64,000 bases of DNA, taken from NCBI RefSeq assembly GCF_001730225.1, contig NZ_MIJE01000032.1, positions 1 through 64,000 on the forward strand, written 5' to 3'. The position numbers and the translations under genes are program-made. This document shows, piece by piece, positions 1 through 8,330 of the stretch; within the stretch, counting starts at the first letter, position 1, and each line of letters opens with the position of its first letter. A model generated the notes under the pieces. It saw only the letters and a list, made by a program, of their open reading frames with translations. It was not told the origin of the DNA and did not search any database. Source of the stretch: Desulfuribacillus alkaliarsenatis. GTDB taxonomy: Bacteria > Bacillota > Bacilli > Desulfuribacillales > Desulfuribacillaceae.

Positions 1-220
1 AGGCAGGTGCCTGTTTTCACAGACACCAAGAATAGGATGTAAAACTGCGTGGCTGTCAAGGGTGAACTTCGCGAGCAAAAACCGCTCGCCCTTGACAACC
101 TGCGTAGTTGGTTGATGCTATTAAAAATCTAAAAAAGAATAAAGATAAAACTAGTGTGGCTCTCACTGATGCACATACTGGCTCAATTTGATGCACATAC
201 TGGCTCTGACTCATCACACT
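1..220 (-). mobile_element. probable terminal fragment of an IS21-type insertion sequence
   Basis: No transposase gene is visible, only a non-coding end. On the minus strand it contains two near-identical 22-bp units back to back (167-188 and 189-210, sharing TGATGCACATACTGGCTC). Multiple short terminal repeats of this kind are typical of IS21-family ends. The outer boundary is probably near 218. Further in, at about 54-102, is an interrupted inverted repeat: TGTCAAGGG pairs with CCCTTGACA, and GCGAGC with GCTCGC. This fits the region downstream of istB. The rest of the element would lie left of the window. The family assignment is from memory of end structure, without a database match. Confidence 0.45.
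167..210. repeat. two tandem 22-bp direct repeats
   Basis: The 18-mer TGATGCACATACTGGCTC occurs at 167-184 and again at 189-206, giving a period of 22 bp. Two copies with no spacer variation do not suggest CRISPR. They look like transposase binding sites at an insertion-sequence end. Confidence 0.8.
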
Positions 221-388
221 GGTGGTTCTATTTAAGTGCAATAAACACCTATTAAGTCAACTGCTAAAATATTATTATACACATTAGGCTTCGACAATAA
301 ATTCCAGTATCCTTCTAAAACGACAAAAGTTGTAATATATGACAAGCTTCTTTTATAGTTTGATTGCTAAATTAATTGGCAACTAAAA

Positions 389-430
389 ATACTCCCTATA
401 AGCAGCAATTGCTACTATTTTAAGGAGTAT
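389..430 (-). terminator. possible terminator after the 454-1425 lipoprotein gene
   Basis: TACTCC at 390-395 pairs with GGAGTA at 424-429, and an inner AGCAATTGCT palindrome could extend the structure. It lies just downstream of the minus-strand gene ending at 454. Between 220 and 389 I see no gene. Confidence 0.4.
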
Positions 431-453
431 GCATTGTTATATCTTGGTCTCAG

Positions 454-1425
454 TTATCCAGCATTTAGAGTGAAAGAAAGCACCTCATAAGGCAAAGAAT
501 ACCACTCCTCTTCACCGGCCCCATGCAAATGTACATAATCTTGATATGCATCCATATGTAATTCTTGCCCATAATAGTAGAAAGTCAATGATTCTATTTT
601 TTCTCCTAAATCACTGGGTTTATTGGTTAATAACTTCTCCTTTGGAATATACGCAGCACTTTGAATACGAAATGCATTGTACATCGCGTATTGATTTCCA
701 CGCTTCATAGCTCCACTAGCTGCCATTTTGGCAATTAAACCGTTGTGTTGAATATAGTGAGGTTTAGGCATGAACGCATTGCCAATTAGATGGGCATTGA
801 CGTCAACCCTAAAATATCTCGCTGGCTCCCCCGCCTTAAGTACCCCACGATCAACTACTCTCACCTTATATATTTCATTTCCCTTAGCAAACTCATATGT
901 ATAGCCTACTATATCGGTTTGGTATCCACTAGGATAGCTTGCAGAGTCAAAAACTTCTAAATAGAATAGATCTGCTGCTTTAATCAATATTGGATCGTCA
1001 ATAGTAACTTGTTCATGGTCACCATCAAAGCGGGATATACGGATTGTATCCCAGTCTGCATTATTAAGTTCTCCTAACCATTGCTGCTGTTCTATTATAT
1101 CTAGCATGCTAGTTGATGGATAGAAGGTGCTAGGAAATTCCAATTGTTGTCTTAAGACTTCAATTGATTTCTTCTGTCGTTCAATAGTCTTTATCAGTTC
1201 GTCTTTTGAAAACTCATCAACTATACTATCTATATCCGTATTTATGCGTCTATCATTCTCTGGCTTTCGAAGCTCTTCAATCATGTTAGACTGTTGTTCG
1301 ACAACCTGCTCTAATTCAAGAATTCGCTCATACAATTCATCTTCAGTTGTACCTGCTTCCTCGATTTGACAACCTGCCATTAAAATAATACTTGATACTA
1401 TAAAAATAATAAATTTATAGCTCAT
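454..1425 (-). CDS. orphan lipoprotein with coiled-coil N-terminal half
   Basis: I do not recognise the family. The ATG at 1425 is preferred over an in-frame TTG at 1446 because GGCGGTG sits just upstream of it. The protein begins with a short basic stretch, a hydrophobic segment and a lipobox-like ILMAGC, so it is probably lipid-anchored outside the membrane. Residues about 25-90 are rich in E, Q, L and I in heptad-like order (ELEQVVEQQSNMIEEL) and should form a coiled coil. The remainder looks globular, without metal or catalytic motifs that I can name. It stands alone, next to an insertion-sequence end and defence-like genes. Confidence 0.75.
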   Translation of the reverse strand: MSYKFIIFIVSSIILMAGCQIEEAGTTEDELYERILELEQVVEQQSNMIEELRKPENDRRINTDIDSIVDEFSKDELIKTIERQKKSIEVLRQQLEFPSTFYPSTSMLDIIEQQQWLGELNNADWDTIRISRFDGDHEQVTIDDPILIKAADLFYLEVFDSASYPSGYQTDIVGYTYEFAKGNEIYKVRVVDRGVLKAGEPARYFRVDVNAHLIGNAFMPKPHYIQHNGLIAKMAASGAMKRGNQYAMYNAFRIQSAAYIPKEKLLTNKPSDLGEKIESLTFYYYGQELHMDAYQDYVHLHGAGEEEWYSLPYEVLSFTLNAG

Positions 1426-1446
1426 AACAACACCGCCATCTATCAA

Positions 1447-1846
1447 TGCTTTTCTCTACCAATTTAAAGTAATGTTTTTCACTAATACTATCCTAACTAG
1501 ACATGTAGCTGACATTTGGAATCAACTTTAACATTAAATGCCATACATTGTTATTGACATCATATGGATAATGTGAAGTTAATTCCGTGCTTCATCTTCA
1601 ATATGCTATACATCTTCCCTAAGTTCGCTGGGGGTTGTTCTTCTATAAATTAATAACTTAGAGTGCCTGTACCGAATTTCGTTTTCGCCTCATAGAAATA
1701 TCTTGTTTAAATTTTGGATAAAAGAAAAGCCGATATAGTAAACTTGATATGCTCTTGCGTTAATGTATGATTTATTTAACAATACACCGATAAGATAACC
1801 ATCATTAAACTATAATTTATTATTTAAGCGAGTTAAGAATGACTCT
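1447..1846. other. gene-free intergenic stretch
   Basis: About 400 AT-rich bases between two minus-strand genes. I found no ribosome-binding-site-led small reading frame, no tRNA and no strong hairpin. It may hold a promoter for the lipoprotein gene and decayed sequence. Confidence 0.5.
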
Positions 1847-2665
1847 TTACAAATCAGCCCTAAGATAGTTAATAAATGAACTGCAATTAATTAGCATATA
1901 TATTGCATCTTTATATTTCACTGTAGAAACATCAGACAAAGCATGTCTAATACCGTCGGCATCACTAGAATACCCATACAATTTCTTGTAACTTTCTTTT
2001 AAAGCAGTATGGAGGTTACGAGTGGATTCCAATTTATCCAGAGTTTTACCTAACGTAGCTTTAGCGTCACCAGTTAATATCTTGCACATTGATTCAACTG
2101 CTGAAACAGACTCTTTGACTGAATTCCTATAGTCCGGATTTTCTTTATCCGCTAACAATTCTAAAGCAGTTTCCAAATGGATTCTAACTGATTTATACTT
2201 GGCCTCTAATCTAAATGCACTTTCAATTGTATCTATTTCAATCTGGTTAGTAATTTCAACAATACTTGTATTAACAAACCTATAAGCTGAGTTCTCTTTT
2301 TCTAAAATTGTATTAATCTCTTTACAATACACCTCTTTAACAAATGCATTAGACTTATAGTAGTTAGGAAAAGCTTCAATGAAATCTAAAGCCTCATACC
2401 AAGTTGCCGTAAAAAAATAAAATTTCAAATCTAAAATTAACTCATGATAATCACCAGGAATAGTGTCATAAGTTTTCTTAAAATAATGTTGCCAAAGAAG
2501 CCTTGAAAAGTCATCTAACTCTGGAGATATATATCCACGTCTTATACCTTCTAATAACCTGGTTGATAATAAATTCCATATTTGGTTACGTGTTTGTTCA
2601 TCTAAACATTCATGTTGTATTACATCTCTTACTTCTACATATCCATACCTTTGTGAAAATCTCAT
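1847..2665 (-). CDS. AbiJ-like protein (AbiJ_NTD4 type N-terminus, HEPN C-terminus)
   Basis: This is a 272-residue protein resembling abortive-infection AbiJ-type proteins. The N-terminus (FSQRYGYVEVRDVIQ, then RNQIWNLL) matches the AbiJ N-terminal type 4 pattern. The C-terminal 120 residues contain AVESMCKILTGDAKATLGK and LYGYSSDADGIRHALSD, the conserved block of AbiJ-linked HEPN domains, whose relatives are often RNases. The ATG at 2665 is chosen because GGAGGGGG lies six bases upstream; an in-frame ATG at 2680 has no such site. The gene lies downstream of the two-gene GTPase operon and is preceded by the same promoter-like repeat. A role in phage defence is inferred from family and context. 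RNase activity is not shown. Confidence 0.8.
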   Translation of the reverse strand: MRFSQRYGYVEVRDVIQHECLDEQTRNQIWNLLSTRLLEGIRRGYISPELDDFSRLLWQHYFKKTYDTIPGDYHELILDLKFYFFTATWYEALDFIEAFPNYYKSNAFVKEVYCKEINTILEKENSAYRFVNTSIVEITNQIEIDTIESAFRLEAKYKSVRIHLETALELLADKENPDYRNSVKESVSAVESMCKILTGDAKATLGKTLDKLESTRNLHTALKESYKKLYGYSSDADGIRHALSDVSTVKYKDAIYMLINCSSFINYLRADL

Positions 2666-2737
2666 ATAATCCCCCTCCATTCAACTGCCCATTATACATT
2701 AGTCACGTTGAAAAAATGCTTATACATACATTGATTT

Positions 2738-2812
2738 ACCTTTCGCCAAAACTCTCCAACATCCTTCTCCGTCGACAAAACTTACAAACTTCCGAAAAAT
2801 AAATTAATCGCT
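2738..2812 (-). repeat. copy A of a three-copy promoter-like intergenic module
   Basis: On the minus strand this reads, in order, a degenerate first box (TTTTTCGGAAG), AGTTTTGTCGA, GAGAAGGATGTTGG and TTGGCGAAA. The same order occurs at 6973-7058 and 13525-13608. It lies directly upstream of the AbiJ-like gene. The second TTTTGTCGA matches the core of a Spo0A box; the first is degraded here. Just beyond it, the string TTTATTTAATGAGTCTATTA (about 2830-2849) is shared with copy C. Confidence 0.7.
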
Positions 2813-2923
2813 AGGGCTACACATCTTCTTTATTTAATGAGTCTATTATTGGCCAAACTTTTATAAGATTGTTGCTTAGTTTGCATAACTTGCTACGTTT
2901 AAAATTATTTTAGAAAAGCTACA

Positions 2924-2951
2924 AACCTAATGTAAAATGGTTGTAGCTTAA
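2924..2951 (-). terminator. intrinsic terminator after the GTPase operon
   Basis: AAGCTACAA at 2926-2934 pairs with TTGTAGCTT at 2941-2949 and can be extended by CC/GG with a one-base bulge. On the minus strand the hairpin is followed by T-rich sequence. It lies about 100 bases past the end of the LeoA-like gene. The rest of 2813-3048 shows no gene. Confidence 0.6.
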
Positions 2952-3048
2952 TTAAACTATACTATTAGTTGAGTTGAATCGGATTATGCGTAATCTGTGG
3001 TCTCGATTTACCAACGTTTATTTTCGATCTAACTAGTATTAGATAATC

Positions 3049-4794
3049 TTAACTATTATATATTTTACTTTCAGTCGAATGAAGGTCGCGGATAAGATAT
3101 CTGGTCTTTTCTAATAGCTCCAAAATATTCTCAAACAAATTGGATCTTACCTCCTGCATGTCGCGTAATTCGGAGAGTTGTTTATCAACATCTTCTATCT
3201 CTCCAGAAAATGTACTGGAAATATAAGTTTGTGTAGCTTTATCATAATGCATTTCAATTGCATGAGCAGCATCATTAAAACCTAAACGAACAGCAGCACG
3301 ACTCTCTCTCAAGTCAGATTCTAACTGTGCTGCATCTGCATCCTCTTTTATTTGAAGGGCAAACGTTAGAACTGTTCCAACTATGACAAAAACACGTCCA
3401 ACATTTGCAACATTACGAGTCCACTTGACAGCCTCCCATGGCTTAAACTTCTTCCCAAAGAAGTTACCAATAACCTTTACTGCATTATGTGTCGAAGTAC
3501 CCGAATATTGATTAAGCTTAAAAAGTCCTATCATAGATCCAGAATTGGAAGCAAATGAATTTCTCACCAAAAACTCACCTAGTTTCGAGGATACATCAGA
3601 TGCCGTTTGCATCTTAGACATGGTGTCTGGTGTTATTGAAGCTTCTTTAATTCGATGCTCCAGTCTAGGTAACAGTTCTTTTGCAAGTTCACTGTTAGCA
3701 ATTCCGTCAATACGTTTTTCAAGGTCATCTATATGTTTACCGATTACGACTTGAATAGTATGTCCTAATTGTTCAGTAATCTGCTGTACACGGTCTTGAG
3801 ACATCTGAAGTTCTTGATCGACTGTTTTTTGGTTAGCCGTGGCATTGATCATATCAGAAATTTTACGACCTTCATGACGAATCTCTGAACAAGATTGCTG
3901 AATTTCACCTTCTACAGCTCGTGGAATACTGTCTTTAGATTCAATAAGAGCACGTCTTCTTTGTAGGAGCAATTCTTCAAGAGCTTCAACATCTTTGTCA
4001 CCTTCTGCTTCGGATGCCAAAGCTTCCTGTAGGAGTTGTTCAAGTGTATATAAAGCAGTGCTATATCGACCAGTTAAGCCTTTTTCGCGAACAAAATCAT
4101 TTAAATTTTCAGTAAACGAATCTATTCCACTTTTTCTCCACATAATTTTTGAAATGTCAGAATCGACCTCTACTTTACTATCCAAGGCTGCTTCAGCATC
4201 AATAAAAGATGTTCGTAGATCTTCAGGTGTGAATGGACTTAATACTTTTTTTATATCTTCTCGAATCACATTCTGAGATTCAGAGCAGTTTCCTTTCGCA
4301 CACCTACGCATTTTATTAATGACAAGCATCATTTCATAAGCTTTATTTCTTTCTATTGCTAGTTTGCGAAAATGCTTGGCAAGATGAGAATCAAACAATT
4401 CATTTGTAATTACAAAAACTAATAGGTCAGCATCAGCTATAGCCCTATAAGTGATTTCATCATGATCTGGCCTTAACTCTGTATGCACACCTGGAGTATC
4501 AATTACCTTGATACCGTTCCAATCATACGTATGGGTTATTTCTGTTGTTATTCCTCCTCCTACAGCAATATTTTCTCGTTCGGTCAAAACTTTTAAAATG
4601 CTAGATTTTCCAGCGCTGTATTGTCCAGCAAAAACAAGTGTTATACCGTTTTCGTTGTCCAAAACGCATTCAGGTATTCTATTTGAAATATTTTTAACTT
4701 TTTCGCTTGGAGCAGAGGACAAAATTGCTTTCGAGCGCTCGAGTAATGCATTACCACGAACAGCCCATTCATGTATTTCAAATTTTTCAGTCAT
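3049..4794 (-). CDS. dynamin-like GTPase, LeoA-like (Eleos defence system)
   Basis: A 581-residue large GTPase. G1 is GQYSAGKS (residues 57-64), a switch threonine lies in GGITTEITH, G3 is DTPG (99-102) and G4 is NKMR (160-163). Long helical, coiled-coil-rich sequence follows, with a short hydrophobic stretch (VFVIVGTVLTFAL) near residue 460 that could touch membrane. Length and motif context fit LeoA, the bacterial dynamin relative first seen in enterotoxigenic E. coli and later found in the two-gene Eleos anti-phage system. It starts 17 bases after a second GTPase gene, which matches that arrangement. An AGGAG-like site precedes the ATG. Membrane remodelling and defence functions are inferred from the family. 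Confidence 0.75.
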   Translation of the reverse strand: MTEKFEIHEWAVRGNALLERSKAILSSAPSEKVKNISNRIPECVLDNENGITLVFAGQYSAGKSSILKVLTERENIAVGGGITTEITHTYDWNGIKVIDTPGVHTELRPDHDEITYRAIADADLLVFVITNELFDSHLAKHFRKLAIERNKAYEMMLVINKMRRCAKGNCSESQNVIREDIKKVLSPFTPEDLRTSFIDAEAALDSKVEVDSDISKIMWRKSGIDSFTENLNDFVREKGLTGRYSTALYTLEQLLQEALASEAEGDKDVEALEELLLQRRRALIESKDSIPRAVEGEIQQSCSEIRHEGRKISDMINATANQKTVDQELQMSQDRVQQITEQLGHTIQVVIGKHIDDLEKRIDGIANSELAKELLPRLEHRIKEASITPDTMSKMQTASDVSSKLGEFLVRNSFASNSGSMIGLFKLNQYSGTSTHNAVKVIGNFFGKKFKPWEAVKWTRNVANVGRVFVIVGTVLTFALQIKEDADAAQLESDLRESRAAVRLGFNDAAHAIEMHYDKATQTYISSTFSGEIEDVDKQLSELRDMQEVRSNLFENILELLEKTRYLIRDLHSTESKIYNS

Positions 4795-4811
4795 AGGTTG
4801 CAGCTCCTTTA

Positions 4812-6899
4812 TTATCTCATTACATGTAGTCCAGTTAGCTGTTGCGCTAAACGCAACCGAGATCTTGTCGTTGCATCAAGATCATCCAAAGGCACATGGG
4901 CAACGCGTATTTTTTCTTCAATACTAATCTTCTTTCTATCACAATTCTTACCAATTGCTTGAGAAAGAATTGAAAATTGATTTTTGGTGTCAATCACAAA
5001 CAAAACTTGCTCTCCTAAAATCTTTTCCATCTTTGCGACAACTTCACCTGGGAAAATTGTGCTTGGAGTAATGAGTAACATTACTGCAAACCCAGGCACC
5101 CTTGCCACATCAACAATTTCATCTCCGAGATTTGCTGACTCAAGATGGTCAAGAACTTTCTTTATCAAGGTTTTCCCCAAAACTTTTTGGCGATCATTCA
5201 GAGTCCACGCCAGAGTTCGTTGAGCATCAGCCAATTCAAATAAACCTGCTGTGACTGCACCTAAGTCTTGAAGCAAAACATAAACTTGCTTATTAAGAAG
5301 TTCTTGATGAAACCATTCACTTGTACCTTTTCTTAGATTTTTCTCAATTTTGTCAATATGTTCATAAAGACGCTGGGAAAGCTTTTCTCTTGCTCTTCTG
5401 ACCTTTGTTTCACGATCATCAAAAAACAAAGAAAATAACCACCCTATAGCGCCAACGGCAGCCGCAGCCCACCCAAGTGGTCCACTGCCAAGTATGACAG
5501 CTGCTATAGCAAGTCCACTAACCAGAATATTTGTTCCCCAATTCCAAGCTCGTTTAAAGTCAAAGATACTATCCATCTTTATGTGACGATCGCTTGATAA
5601 ATCCGCCACCAAAGAAAGCTCAGATTTTAGCTCTCTAGCAATTTCGCTAAGTGCTTTTTTACAATCATCAAGAAGTACTTTCTGTAGCTTCTCGATTTTA
5701 ATCTTTATTCCTATGGACTCTATAATTCTATTCCATCTTTCTTGCGCTGAGTTGCTATCGTAGTTATCTTCCGCAAACGCTGGAACTTCAGATCTTAATG
5801 TGTCCATAAGCTTTGAAATTTGAGTGTTTAATCGCTCAGCTCCTTGTTTTTTAAAGTTATCAGACCAATCTTTGAACTGCCTTCTTTTACCAATCAAAAC
5901 ACGCCCACTACTTGAATTCTGTTCACTAAATTCAAGCAACAATTCGCTCAATTCCATCATAGGAGTGACAGCTCCATCAATAAAACTTTTTACTCTAAGG
6001 AAGGTGCCTCTTCCTGTAACCTCTTTAATAATCCTGTTTTCTATACCACTAAATCTGCTGGCTTTTATTAATTGATCTCGATATTTTTCATAATCCTTCT
6101 GTTGAGCTAAATACTGAGCACGAAGATGAGCAACAACAAACGGAACTCGTTTACCAGGTATATACTTGTCTGTTAAATGATTGAACTGAGAAAGGATTTG
6201 TCCTATTCGTATTCGATCAAAGGGCTTGGCTGGATTTCTTAAGAAAAGAGTTAAATCAGCTTCATCATCTAAGCCAACTTTCACGTTGCAAATGCCAAGG
6301 ACAGGCTTGCCTAAACGTCTAACGCGAGCTAGACATTCTGCTTCAGCAGGCTGTGGAGCGTCATCCGTTATTAAAAATAGAACTAAATCAGCCTTAGTCG
6401 CTGCTTTGAAAGCTAACTCCTCATCTTCAGACCCCTCAAAAGCTGCAACCCCTGGAACATCCGTTACCTCAAGACCATTCCACGAGTATGAACGTACGTC
6501 CCTTGTTGTTCTTTGTGATCCAGTACCAATGGTTTTTCCATCTCCTCGAGTGAGAATTTCCATTAAAGTAGACTTTCCCGCCATTGTTCGACCGAATAGT
6601 GTAATGGAAAAATGATCTAAATTTTTTTTTCTTTCATTAAGATTTTGAACAGAAGATTTCTGTAATAATTCAAGCTCACTCACAACACCTACGAGCTGAG
6701 ACTTTAATTGATCAACAACTCCGGGGGTTCTAACAGAACCATTATCAAGCGACTTTAGCGAACTCGAAAGAGTTGACGAAACCTCCTGAATTGCTTTTGC
6801 AGTCTCTTGAAGATTGTCTTTTGCAATTCTATATCCTTCGCGAGCAGCTGTTCTGCATTCTTGTAACGCAGCCCCAATGTCATGTTGTTTTTGATTCAT
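4812..6899 (-). CDS. dynamin-like GTPase, LeoBC-like (Eleos defence system)
   Basis: A 695-residue partner of the LeoA-like GTPase. G1 is GRTMAGKS (103-110) and G3 is DVPG (147-150). G4 is degenerate, NVK at about 205-207 instead of N/TKxD. A hydrophobic helical block near 455-497 (SGLAIAAVILGSG, GWAAAAVGAIGWLFSLFF) suggests membrane insertion, and a long C-terminal helical tail follows. The start is set at the ATG at 6899 because a perfect AAGGAGGTGG (6906-6915) lies just upstream. The reading frame stays open to a TTG at 7010, but that stretch is the repeated intergenic module and has no ribosome binding site. The first-gene position and the second GTPase 17 bases downstream fit Eleos. The cargo and trigger are unknown. 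Confidence 0.72.
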   Translation of the reverse strand: MNQKQHDIGAALQECRTAAREGYRIAKDNLQETAKAIQEVSSTLSSSLKSLDNGSVRTPGVVDQLKSQLVGVVSELELLQKSSVQNLNERKKNLDHFSITLFGRTMAGKSTLMEILTRGDGKTIGTGSQRTTRDVRSYSWNGLEVTDVPGVAAFEGSEDEELAFKAATKADLVLFLITDDAPQPAEAECLARVRRLGKPVLGICNVKVGLDDEADLTLFLRNPAKPFDRIRIGQILSQFNHLTDKYIPGKRVPFVVAHLRAQYLAQQKDYEKYRDQLIKASRFSGIENRIIKEVTGRGTFLRVKSFIDGAVTPMMELSELLLEFSEQNSSSGRVLIGKRRQFKDWSDNFKKQGAERLNTQISKLMDTLRSEVPAFAEDNYDSNSAQERWNRIIESIGIKIKIEKLQKVLLDDCKKALSEIARELKSELSLVADLSSDRHIKMDSIFDFKRAWNWGTNILVSGLAIAAVILGSGPLGWAAAAVGAIGWLFSLFFDDRETKVRRAREKLSQRLYEHIDKIEKNLRKGTSEWFHQELLNKQVYVLLQDLGAVTAGLFELADAQRTLAWTLNDRQKVLGKTLIKKVLDHLESANLGDEIVDVARVPGFAVMLLITPSTIFPGEVVAKMEKILGEQVLFVIDTKNQFSILSQAIGKNCDRKKISIEEKIRVAHVPLDDLDATTRSRLRLAQQLTGLHVMR

Positions 6900-6905
6900 T
6901 TCAGT

Positions 6906-6915
6906 CCACCTCCTT
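6906..6915 (-). promoter_or_regulatory. ribosome binding site that fixes the LeoBC-like start
   Basis: The minus strand reads AAGGAGGTGG and is followed after six bases by ATG. It is a near-complete anti-16S match, and it rules out the longer reading from the TTG at 7010. Confidence 0.85.
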
Positions 6916-6972
6916 CGCATTATAGACATTTCAACACTATAAAATCGAACTAGATATAGTTTAATTTCGTCA

Positions 6973-7058
6973 TTCGCCAACAACTTACCAATATCCTTCT
7001 CATTCGACAAAACTTGTCAATTTTCGACAAAATAAATACCCCGATGATATATCAGGGT
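6973..7058 (-). repeat. copy B of the promoter-like intergenic module
   Basis: The minus strand contains a hairpin of the form CCCTGA...TCGGGG with T-rich sequence after it (probable terminator of the lipoprotein gene at 7094-7582). Two TTTTGTCGA boxes follow, starting 20 bp apart and separated by AAATTGACAAG, then GAGAAGGATATTGG and GTTGTTGGCGAA. It lies about 75-160 bases upstream of the LeoBC-like start. Two phased boxes resemble tandem Spo0A sites, but binding is not shown. Confidence 0.75.
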
Positions 7059-7093
7059 CACTTAAATTATATTTAACGTCTAAAAATCTACGA

Positions 7094-7582
7094 TTACATA
7101 TCTCCTGGTCTTGCAGCCCAATCATCAGGGCCATCAATAACTTTTACTTTGGAAGCTGAAATGATTCTAGCTGCATGCTCATATTCACTTTCAACCCATT
7201 GACCTTCAACCAATATAAATTCTCCAATTCTTAATTCTCTGTCCAAAAGAACATCATCTTTATTAACATCAATTCTTACAACATCACTATTCTTATCATA
7301 AGCAATCATTAAATAGTAATCTGTACCATCCCACTCTAACGTTCCCTCTGTAAACAAAAACATCTCTTGTGAAATACATAACGGTTTAATTATTATACTT
7401 TCTTTTAAGCCAATTGTTTTCGCTTCTGAAATATTAGAAAATGTTAATGTATGCGAATAATCCGTTTTGTCGTTTCCATATTCCGCTTCAATAGAATCAT
7501 ACCCATTTTCAACTATTTGCTGTTCACATGCAAAAAGCAACAAAAAAATAAGTGTTACTAATATCAATTTAAGTTTGTGCAA
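7094..7582 (-). CDS. small orphan lipoprotein
   Basis: A 162-residue protein with a clear type II signal peptide: a basic start, a long hydrophobic run and LLLFAC, so Cys19 would be lipidated. The rest is acidic and likely beta-rich (GEFILVEGQW), reminiscent of OB-fold-like lipoproteins, but I cannot assign a family. Translation starts at a TTG at 7582, supported by GGAGGGGAG seven bases upstream. It follows a four-helix membrane protein gene with a 14-base gap and the two may be co-transcribed. Confidence 0.75.
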   Translation of the reverse strand: MHKLKLILVTLIFLLLFACEQQIVENGYDSIEAEYGNDKTDYSHTLTFSNISEAKTIGLKESIIIKPLCISQEMFLFTEGTLEWDGTDYYLMIAYDKNSDVVRIDVNKDDVLLDRELRIGEFILVEGQWVESEYEHAARIISASKVKVIDGPDDWAARPGDM

Positions 7583-7596
7583 ATTCTCCCCTCCAT

Positions 7597-8052
7597 TTAT
7601 TCTTTTTTATATAATTTTCTTATCCATAAGCCATTAAGGTATACAATAACAGCTAAGAAAGCACTTGTAATAACAATATGAGACTGTGGTATATTAAAAG
7701 TTCTCAAGAGTAAAATTCCTAAATCAAATGGATAGTCATATAGATATAAATGATATTGATGATGATAATAGTTAATTATTTTAGACAAGATAAAAAATAC
7801 TATGCCAGCGATAAATGCCTGAACTATTAGTGTGGATTGGTACCGATTTAAAAAATACTTCCGAAATACATAACAAGATATTATCGATGTTACTATACTA
7901 AATTGCAAATAATATCTAGCCATAAATTGTGAAGGAGTAGAATACATACCATATATTAAATGATAAGCGCATAAATACAAAAATATTGATAATATTGTTA
8001 CATTAAAAACACTTATTAGTAAAGGTGGCCCTATTATTCTAAATAAAGTCAT
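7597..8052 (-). CDS. small polytopic membrane protein of unknown function
   Basis: The 151 residues contain about four hydrophobic segments (near 10-32, 48-62, 77-93 and 122-143) separated by short loops rich in tyrosine and histidine (YYHHQYHLYLYDYPFD). There are no recognisable motifs. AAGGAG lies nine bases upstream of the ATG. Its position just before a lipoprotein gene suggests a two-gene unit. Confidence 0.65.
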   Translation of the reverse strand: MTLFRIIGPPLLISVFNVTILSIFLYLCAYHLIYGMYSTPSQFMARYYLQFSIVTSIISCYVFRKYFLNRYQSTLIVQAFIAGIVFFILSKIINYYHHQYHLYLYDYPFDLGILLLRTFNIPQSHIVITSAFLAVIVYLNGLWIRKLYKKE

Positions 8053-8100
8053 ATTATTTTGCTCCTTGGAATGTTTATAAAATTACAATTCTAATATTAA

Positions 8101-8268
8101 TTACTTATTAATTTGATTTTCAATCCTATCAATTTTCTCTTCAATATTTTCTAATTTACTTGAAGCTTTTTGAAAATAGCGTACAACTAAAAATATACTA
8201 TAAACTATTAAACCCAAAATGAATAAAGAAATAAGTTGTACTATTGCTGTTCCTAATTGAAAAGCCAT
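8101..8268 (-). CDS. 55-residue membrane-anchored coiled-coil peptide (paralogue 1)
   Basis: A short gene with GGGAGGT seven bases before its ATG. The peptide begins MAFQLGTAIVQLISLF, has one transmembrane helix (about residues 8-29), then VRYFQKASSKLE and a charged helix (NIEEKIDRIENQINK) that should form a coiled coil. It is a clear paralogue of the peptide encoded at 13166-13333: both share xFxLGTAxxQLIS, YSxFLVVRYF and RIENQ. Similar short anchors occur widely in Bacillota without known function. Toxin-like or regulatory roles are possible, but nothing here shows either. Confidence 0.75.
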   Translation of the reverse strand: MAFQLGTAIVQLISLFILGLIVYSIFLVVRYFQKASSKLENIEEKIDRIENQINK

Positions 8269-8330
8269 CTTATTTACCTCCCAATTCTAACTGTTTCACT
8301 TTATTTCCACGCTTCACAGCTCAATCTTAT

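Noticed and set aside
167-210. Short CRISPR array
   Set aside because: There are only two units, directly adjacent with a four-base gap between the shared 18-mers, no spacers and no cas genes.
56-241. Minus-strand 61-codon open frame at the left edge
   Set aside because: It runs through the tandem repeats and inverted repeat of the insertion-sequence end, has no ribosome binding site and no protein-like composition.
4508-4927. Plus-strand open frames inside the GTPase genes
   Set aside because: They are antisense shadows of strongly conserved minus-strand coding sequence and lack ribosome binding sites.
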